From Alteromonas gilva (GTDB lineage Bacteria; Pseudomonadota; Gammaproteobacteria; Enterobacterales; Alteromonadaceae), in NCBI RefSeq assembly GCF_028595265.1, contig NZ_JAQQXP010000001.1, positions 248,001 to 312,000 of the forward strand: DNA of 64,000 nucleotides. Reading direction: 5' to 3'. Below, in pieces: positions 58,684 to 64,000 of this stretch. The position numbers were made by a program, and so were the translations under genes. A model generated the notes under the pieces. The model was not told the origin of the DNA and did not search any database. It saw only the letters and a program-made list of their open reading frames with translations. Positions within the stretch are counted from its first letter, which is position 1. Each line of letters starts with the position of its first letter.

Positions 58684-60615
58684 TCAATCCTTATTCAGAG
58701 CGTTCTTAACATGTTTCGCAAAGGGTTCGGCTTTCATAAAACCGGTTATTCTGGCTTTTGTCAGTTCATTGCCCTGCGCATCAAAGAGTAAAATCGTTGG
58801 TAATCCGAAAATGTCAAAGGCATCCTGAAACGCCACGTTAGTGGGCGTATTGTCAGTTAAATCGATTTGCATCCACACCGTATTATCCAGGGCACTGATG
58901 ACCCGTGGGTCAACAAAGGTGTACTTTTCGAATTCTTTACAGGCGACACACCAGTCTGCATAGAGATCAACCATTACCGATTTACCCGCCGCGTTGGCAG
59001 CCGCCAGTTTTTGTTCAAAATCAGCCAGGTTTTTTACCAGCACAAATTCCGGGTGGGCAGGCTGTTTGGCTGCAGAGCCGTTGGCAGCTTGGTCAGATGC
59101 GCTGGTGTCATTTCCATCTCCTCGTTGGGCGCTATTTACTCCGGTGTTAACACCGTATTGAGTTACCTCAGCGGTATTGAAAAAGGTGTTGTAGGCCAAC
59201 ATGGCACTGACAAACAGGCCAACAAAAATAACCAGTGTTCTGACCCCTTTTGCGAAGGTCGCGGCGGTTGGCTGATTAGCCACCTGGAAGTAACTGAAAG
59301 CAGCAAGCCCCAGAACTGACCATAGCAAGACACTGTATTGTGAATTCCACATACGCTCAACAAACACGATGGCTACCGCCAGTAACATGAAACCAAACGT
59401 GGTTTTCACAATGTTCATCCAGTTACCTGCTTTGGGTAGCAACTTGCCCCCGGTCATGGCAAAGATAATCAGCGGAATACCCATACCTACACTGAGTGCG
59501 TAGAGCGCTAAGAATCCCAGCGTGGTGTCGCCGCTTTGTGCCACAAAGAGCAATATACCGGTTAACGGTGCTGTGGTGCAGGGCGAGGCAATTAATCCCG
59601 ACAATATACCCATAACAAAGACGCCGACCAGGCTACCACGCTGCTGTGAGTTGCTCACGCCACTGAGTTTTTCCTGCCATTTGCTCGGCAACTGAATCTC
59701 GTAAAGGCCAAACATAGCGGCAGCTAACAACACAAATATAATGATAAAGGTGATCAGAATGACAGGGTGTTGCAAGGCGGCCTGAAACTGGACACCGGCC
59801 GAGGCAACCACCAGGCCGAGGAGCGAGTACATGATGGCCATACCCTGCACATAAACAAAGGCCAAAATAAACGCGCGCGACAGTTTAATGTCTTTGCCCT
59901 GACCAATCACTATGCCAGATACGATGGGATACATGGGGAATACACAGGGGGTAAAGGCAAGACCAACCCCCAGCGCTAAAAACAGCAACAAGGTGAGCGC
60001 GAGGCTTTCCTGCGATGCCAACAAATCCGCCAGATCATATTGTTCGCTCACTACTGACGATGATTCAACGGCGGCCTGTTGTGCAACGCTGTCTGCGACC
60101 GCGGCGTTTTGGTCAACCGCCGTCGCGTCTTGTTCAGCCGCCGGCGCTGCCGGTTGATTCACGGCATTCAGGTATATGACCTTAATCGTTGGCGGGTAGC
60201 ACAGGCCCGCGCTGGCACAGCCCTGATAGCGCAGTTTTACCACGCCGTCCTGCTGTGACTGTTCTATAGGAATAGTGAAAGACAGTTTATTGTAAAATAC
60301 ATCCGAGATACCAAAGAACTCGTCTTCGATTTCTTCCGCAGCAGGAAAAGCCGGCTCACCCAGGGTGGCGTTTTTGGTGGTGGTTTTAAACTGCTTTTTA
60401 TATAAGTAATACCCATCGGCGATGTCAAAATGCACAATGAGTTCATCGGCTTTTTGCTCAAAATCGAAGGCAAAGGCTTCTTCTACCGGCAGGAAGGAAG
60501 GTTCACTACCAAACAGATCCTGCATGTCGCCATCGTTTATTTGTGCGCTGGCAACGCCATTAAATAACACGGCTAAAAATGCCATCAATACTATTACAAG
60601 CCGGAACTGTTTCAC
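58684..60615 (-). CDS. dsbD: thiol:disulfide interchange protein DsbD
   Basis: Inner-membrane reductase that carries electrons from cytoplasmic thioredoxin to periplasmic partners. The N-terminal periplasmic domain has the Cys pair in CASAGLCYPP; the membrane domain (eight helices) has Cys in TPCVFPMYPI and ASPCTTAPL; the C-terminal thioredoxin-like domain has the CxxC in ADWCVACKEFEKY. I chose the GTG at 60615 (VKQFRLVIVL) because GAGGAAG lies 7 bases upstream; an ATG at 60642 would add nine residues and overlap cutA. Confidence 0.93.
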   Translation of the reverse strand: MKQFRLVIVLMAFLAVLFNGVASAQINDGDMQDLFGSEPSFLPVEEAFAFDFEQKADELIVHFDIADGYYLYKKQFKTTTKNATLGEPAFPAAEEIEDEFFGISDVFYNKLSFTIPIEQSQQDGVVKLRYQGCASAGLCYPPTIKVIYLNAVNQPAAPAAEQDATAVDQNAAVADSVAQQAAVESSSVVSEQYDLADLLASQESLALTLLLFLALGVGLAFTPCVFPMYPIVSGIVIGQGKDIKLSRAFILAFVYVQGMAIMYSLLGLVVASAGVQFQAALQHPVILITFIIIFVLLAAAMFGLYEIQLPSKWQEKLSGVSNSQQRGSLVGVFVMGILSGLIASPCTTAPLTGILLFVAQSGDTTLGFLALYALSVGMGIPLIIFAMTGGKLLPKAGNWMNIVKTTFGFMLLAVAIVFVERMWNSQYSVLLWSVLGLAAFSYFQVANQPTAATFAKGVRTLVIFVGLFVSAMLAYNTFFNTAEVTQYGVNTGVNSAQRGDGNDTSASDQAANGSAAKQPAHPEFVLVKNLADFEQKLAAANAAGKSVMVDLYADWCVACKEFEKYTFVDPRVISALDNTVWMQIDLTDNTPTNVAFQDAFDIFGLPTILLFDAQGNELTKARITGFMKAEPFAKHVKNALNKD

Positions 60616-60631
60616 CGAGATACTTCCTCTT

Positions 60632-60955
60632 TTATTCAACATTTAATTCTTGATTAACCCAGTTGCCATACGCAGCGCTGACATGCTGTGCGTCGACCAC
60701 AACCCATTGCGGCACATCGTAATTATGCAGCGCGTCAACCACACGTTTAGCGGCATCAACGTGCTGCTGCGTGGTTTTAATAACAAGTTGAAACTCCTCA
60801 TCCTTTACTACCTGATCCTGCCACCGGTACACGGCGGTAATACCCGGCACAATTTGTACACAGGCAGCCGCGCGAGCGGCGATAAGGGCGTCGGCAATGG
60901 TTTCAGCATTGTCACGGGTGTCCGTAGTGCAAAATACAATACATACATTACTCAT
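60632..60955 (-). CDS. cutA: divalent-cation tolerance protein CutA
   Basis: 107 residues, the small trimeric CutA1 fold. VFCTTDTRDNAETIADALI, AACVQIVPGITAVYRWQDQ and EEFQLVIKTTQ are diagnostic. It is linked with copper and divalent-metal tolerance, by an unclear mechanism. It lies upstream of dsbD on the same strand, a usual gammaproteobacterial pairing. Confidence 0.93.
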   Translation of the reverse strand: MSNVCIVFCTTDTRDNAETIADALIAARAAACVQIVPGITAVYRWQDQVVKDEEFQLVIKTTQQHVDAAKRVVDALHNYDVPQWVVVDAQHVSAAYGNWVNQELNVE

Positions 60956-61213
60956 GGTTAGTCTCCACCAGACCGGACTTATCTTAAAAACTATTCAGTT
61001 TACCCCAGGCGACGGCACTTTACCCGGCTTCAGGTGTCTACCACAAGGACATTATTGGCCGCCACCTGCATTGAGCAGCAAAAAACACGGTCTTCACTGC
61101 TCTGGTGTATTTGGTTATGGTAGCAATACGGAATAAAACCGGTTATCGATGACTTGCTATCCTATAATTGTTCCCCATTTCCATACAGGAAGACTCATTA
61201 CAGCAACAGGACT

Positions 61214-61714
61214 ATGACTTTGCGATTTTTATTACTACTTTTTATTATCATGCCAATTGCCGAGATTTCGCTGTTGCTGCAGGTGGGCGATCTGATTGGC
61301 GGTTGGAATACCATCGGATTGATTGTAATTACTGCGTTTGTCGGGGCTTATTTGGTGCGCCAGGAAGGCTTGTCAACGCTGCAGGCTGCGCAAGCTAAAA
61401 TGGCCCAAAATCAGGTGCCCGGTAATGAAATGCTGGAAGGTTTATTGCTGATGATTGCCGGTGTATTGCTGGTCACCCCCGGGTTTATCACCGATATTGT
61501 CGGCTTTACGTTTGCACTGCCCTTTTCGCGTAAATTTATTGCTGCCAGGGCAGCCAAACATTTAACCGTGCATACCGTCGGTGGAGCGCAACAGCGCACA
61601 TATCAGCATTACACGGGTGATACGCGCACATCCGGACAGGATGCTGACGGTGAAACAATTGAAGGGGAGTACGTCGATAAATCAGCTAACGACGACTCCC
61701 CACGTCTCAAATAG
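61214..61714 (+). CDS. fxsA: FxsA-family membrane protein
   Basis: 166 residues from the ATG at 61214 (MTLRFLLLLF); the longer upstream frame is rejected. Two or three membrane helices (about 3-22, 32-48 and 75-100) with VRQEGLSTLQAAQAKM and LVTPGFITDIVGF are diagnostic of FxsA/YtfI-type proteins. In E. coli FxsA relates to F-plasmid-linked phage T7 exclusion; the ordinary cellular role is unclear. The polar C-terminal tail is cytoplasmic. Confidence 0.88.
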   Translation: MTLRFLLLLFIIMPIAEISLLLQVGDLIGGWNTIGLIVITAFVGAYLVRQEGLSTLQAAQAKMAQNQVPGNEMLEGLLLMIAGVLLVTPGFITDIVGFTFALPFSRKFIAARAAKHLTVHTVGGAQQRTYQHYTGDTRTSGQDADGETIEGEYVDKSANDDSPRLK

Positions 61715-61722
61715 ACTCGCTA

Positions 61723-62712
61723 CTACTGCGACGCATCAAGCGCACTTAGTTTCTGTTCCATAAAGGCCTCAAATTCCTGTTGGTTTTGAGGCTGTGCAGG
61801 ATGCCCCGGCCAGCTGGCAAAAAAGCCGTACTCGTAGTCGGTGGCAGGTTTGAACTGGAAGAGATAGTCGTGGGGGCCTTCGAACTGCCCGGCAACATCG
61901 TCTTTGCGCACGAACAACGCCATGCCCAAATCTAAATCATCGCCGAGCAGGTTTTGCTTGCCGTAGGTGGCAATCATAATCCAGTGCTCGCTTTCTTTTT
62001 CGATATAGGCAACATTGTCATGACGCACTAAGCCGGTCACCAGATTGGTTAACGGCTGCGACGTCGTCACATTCACCATAGTGCTGGGATCGCCGCTTTC
62101 GATAGTGTAAATGGTTTCGACGTCGGCGTTTATGTCAGCCACATTCCAGTTATCATATTGCACCGAAAACTGGCTTTTTTCGGGACCATTTTGTAACAGT
62201 TTCCAATGTGTGGCACCGACATTTTTAAAGTGTTCCACCCCATCATCAACCCAGCGGCCTAATGCGCCTAAGCCCACTGATTTGCCGACTTTGAGAGCAT
62301 CACCGCCCCACTCACTGAGTTCGTGGTAGCTGTCGTAACCGTCCTGACCAACCTGCGGCAGGATGATATCGGTGGTACTTTTTACAAATACATCAATACC
62401 GTTTCGCCAGTCGAGATACAAGCGATAACCAACTTGTTCATTTTCCCAGCCCGGACCTTCATAGCGCAGGTAATAGGAGTGATCGGTGAGTTGTTCCGGG
62501 GAGGTAAATGACTCCACAGACTCAAACTCAAAGCCATCAGCGACATATTCTTTACCTTGCCATTCACCGCCTTGTCGAACCGACAATTCGGCATGGGTAC
62601 TATTTTTTTTACTGCTTTGTAATGTGTTGTCCGTGGCCATTTCGGGGCTGTCTGTGCAAGCTGAAAGCATTGCTGACGCAACGATTAACGGCATTGTGAA
62701 GTGACGTTTCAT
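61723..62712 (-). CDS. DUF4861 lipoprotein
   Basis: 329 residues from the ATG at 62712 (MKRHFTMPLIVASAMLSAC), with GGAG upstream; the longer frame is rejected. A lipoprotein signal (lipobox LSAC) is followed by a beta-rich domain with SYYLRYEGPGWENEQVGYRL, WGGDALKVGKSVGLGALGRW and FFASWPGHPAQP. This matches DUF4861, which recurs in polysaccharide and uronate utilisation loci of marine bacteria. It is divergent from TRAP transporter genes across a palindrome. Confidence 0.8.
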   Translation of the reverse strand: MKRHFTMPLIVASAMLSACTDSPEMATDNTLQSSKKNSTHAELSVRQGGEWQGKEYVADGFEFESVESFTSPEQLTDHSYYLRYEGPGWENEQVGYRLYLDWRNGIDVFVKSTTDIILPQVGQDGYDSYHELSEWGGDALKVGKSVGLGALGRWVDDGVEHFKNVGATHWKLLQNGPEKSQFSVQYDNWNVADINADVETIYTIESGDPSTMVNVTTSQPLTNLVTGLVRHDNVAYIEKESEHWIMIATYGKQNLLGDDLDLGMALFVRKDDVAGQFEGPHDYLFQFKPATDYEYGFFASWPGHPAQPQNQQEFEAFMEQKLSALDASQ

Positions 62713-62772
62713 GATATTCTCCGTGGCTGTAGTATGGTAAGTTTCGTCGAATTTGTTAATAATCATATTGAC

Positions 62773-62792
62773 AATTGCCACCGGTGGCAATT
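62773..62792. promoter_or_regulatory. 20-bp perfect palindrome, likely operator
   Basis: AATTGCCACCGGTGGCAATT is a perfect 20-base palindrome in the region between the DUF4861 and dctP genes. It lies 60 bases from one start and 153 from the other. The form fits a LacI- or GntR-type repressor site; the regulator is not in the window. Confidence 0.6.
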
Positions 62793-62945
62793 ATTTTAAA
62801 TATTGTTAACATGGTTTATGTGTAGAATTATTTCATTAACATTTTACGGAAGTAAGCCAGTACCGGTGCAATAATGGTTTAAAACGAAGCGTAAAATTAG
62901 CGGGATTGATGTTCTGCCGGTATACGTCTTTAGGAGTTTCACTTG

Positions 62946-63929
62946 ATGTTACAAAAGGTAATAAAGCTAACCGCTGCGGCACTTGCCACGTTGATGTTGG
63001 CCAGCTGCGGTAGCGCGACAGACGAGACAAAAAAGGTTCTTCGCCTTGGTCATACGCTTGATACCCAGCACTCGGTGCACAAGGCGATGGTTTTCTTTGG
63101 TGAGCGTTTGCATACACTCTCTAATGGCAGCATGGATGTGCAAATATATCCAAGCAGTCAGCTTGGCACTGAACGTGAGATGATTGAATTGCTGCAAATC
63201 GGCTCTTTGTCGATGACCAAGGTGTCTGCCAGCCCGCTTGAGGGCTTTGTACCAGCAATGAAAATTTTCAGTATTCCTTATATTTTTCGCGATAATGAGC
63301 ATTTCTGGAAAGTACTGAACAGCGATGTGGGTAAAGGGCTGTTAACCGGTGTCGAGGAATTTCGTCTTAAAGGTTTAGCGTATTACGATGCGGGTAGCCG
63401 CAGTTTTTACACCAATAACAGACCGGTACGTTCGCCTGCCGATCTGGCTGGCATGAAGATCCGTGTGCTTAACAGCCCCACCGCCGTAAAAACGGTTCGC
63501 GAATTGGGTGCAGCCGCTACCCCGGTGTCCTGGGGAGAGCTGTATACCGCGCTTCAGCAGGGCGTTGTTGATGGCGCCGAAAATAATCCCCCTAGCTATT
63601 ACTTGTCACGCCATTATGAAATCGCGCGTTATTATTCACTCGATGAACATACCTCAGTGCCCGATGTCATGTTGATGTCACTGCGAGAATGGCAAAGCTT
63701 TACCCCACAGCAACAGGAATGGGTAGCCCAGGCCATGGCCGACTCGGTGATTTTTCAGCGTAAGGCCTGGCAAGCGTCCACAGAAGAGTCGCTGGCAAAA
63801 GTGATTGCTGATGGCGTTGAAGTCATTTATCCGGACAAAGGCCCGTTTGTTGAGGCCGTTAAGCCGTTCCACGATAGTTTACGTGGTACTGAAGTTGGTG
63901 ATCTCATTTCTCAAATTAAGGCCATGTAG
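62946..63929 (+). CDS. dctP: TRAP transporter substrate-binding protein DctP
   Basis: About 327 residues, a solute-binding protein for a TRAP carrier, here a lipoprotein (TLMLASCGS). LRLGHTLDTQHSVHKAM, DVQIYPSSQLGTEREMIEL, MKIRVLNSPTAVKTVREL (Arg that binds the carboxylate) and GVVDGAENNPPSYYLS are family marks. The ligand is a carboxylate, probably a sugar acid given the DUF4861 neighbour. The ATG at 62946 has AGGAG upstream. One base separates its stop from the next gene. Confidence 0.92.
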   Translation: MLQKVIKLTAAALATLMLASCGSATDETKKVLRLGHTLDTQHSVHKAMVFFGERLHTLSNGSMDVQIYPSSQLGTEREMIELLQIGSLSMTKVSASPLEGFVPAMKIFSIPYIFRDNEHFWKVLNSDVGKGLLTGVEEFRLKGLAYYDAGSRSFYTNNRPVRSPADLAGMKIRVLNSPTAVKTVRELGAAATPVSWGELYTALQQGVVDGAENNPPSYYLSRHYEIARYYSLDEHTSVPDVMLMSLREWQSFTPQQQEWVAQAMADSVIFQRKAWQASTEESLAKVIADGVEVIYPDKGPFVEAVKPFHDSLRGTEVGDLISQIKAM

Positions 63930-63930
63930 T

Positions 63931-64000
63931 ATGCGCAAACTTATTAAGCTTATTGATAATGCAGTGGCGGGCGGGTTAATGCTTGCCATGACGCTTATTT
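63931..64000 (+). CDS. dctQ: TRAP transporter small permease DctQ, N-terminal fragment
   Basis: A frame begins with an ATG one base after the dctP stop (MRKLIKLIDNAVAGGLMLAM) and runs off the window edge. It has the short basic start and first membrane helix of DctQ subunits. The gene order (dctP then dctQ) is as expected. Confidence 0.75.
   Translation, partial: MRKLIKLIDNAVAGGLMLAMTLI

Overview
The window looks like chromosome from a marine gammaproteobacterium of the Alteromonadales (Alteromonas/Aestuariibacter-like). The support is indirect: a TIGR01782-type TonB receptor, a DUF3718 protein, NhaD, PrkB, a PEP-CTERM protein, and the conserved blocks prmA / dusB-fis / purH-purD and aroQ-accB-accC. 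No rRNA, tRNA, prophage, CRISPR array or integrase gene was seen.

Region by region. (1) 1-3.7 kb: a carbohydrate-type TonB receptor (cut by the left edge), a divergent GntR/UTRA regulator with a likely operator between them, and an MFS transporter. (2) 3.7-24.3 kb: a long accessory block of about 25 small minus-strand genes, most separated by inverted-repeat sites with integron attC character (plus-strand RYYYAAC ... GTTRRRY ends, with the upstream gene's stop codon inside or beside the site). No integron integrase lies in the window, so this is a cassette cluster without integrase (CALIN) or the distal part of a larger array. The left half carries mostly small membrane and secreted proteins with ~100-bp sites. 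The right half (17.3-23.6 kb) has shorter sites and is rich in conflict-type domains: a RelA/SpoT alarmone-synthetase-like protein with a tiny coupled upstream ORF, two proteins with HEPN-like RNxxxH-type motifs, and two SLATT/DUF4231-like two-TM proteins. Inside the array are a plus-strand ZnuD-like zinc receptor with a perfect Zur box, three copies of a dispersed repeat, a decayed duplicate of the neighbouring MFS gene's 3' end, an IS3-family remnant, and several truncated or frameshifted genes. (3) 24.3-48 kb: core genome. It holds envZ-ompR, nhaD, prkB, an L-type-lectin PEP-CTERM protein, purD, an exported methyltransferase, purH, fis-dusB, prmA, an amidase, a HiPIP, a flavin reductase, an HNH protein, a FAN1-like nuclease fused to a DEDDh exonuclease, a DUF3718 protein, a GNAT, an outer-membrane protein, and accC-accB-aroQ. 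(4) 48-58.5 kb: a ten-gene minus-strand chemosensory operon (two MCPs, STAS, a response-regulator/PP2C/ATPase switch, cheY, cheA, cheW, cheR, cheD, cheB). (5) 58.7-64 kb: dsbD-cutA, fxsA, then a divergent DUF4861 lipoprotein and TRAP transporter genes around a 20-bp palindrome, probably the edge of a sugar-acid or polysaccharide locus.

How the parts work together. The chemosensory operon joins classical adaptation (CheR/CheB/CheD, with an MCP ending in a NWETF-like tail) to a partner-switching module (PP2C phosphatase/anti-sigma-like kinase plus STAS protein). The two ends of the window look like catabolic loci with local operators. The cassette block is the part most likely to hold undescribed functions. 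All gene calls rest on reading the translations; no database search was possible.
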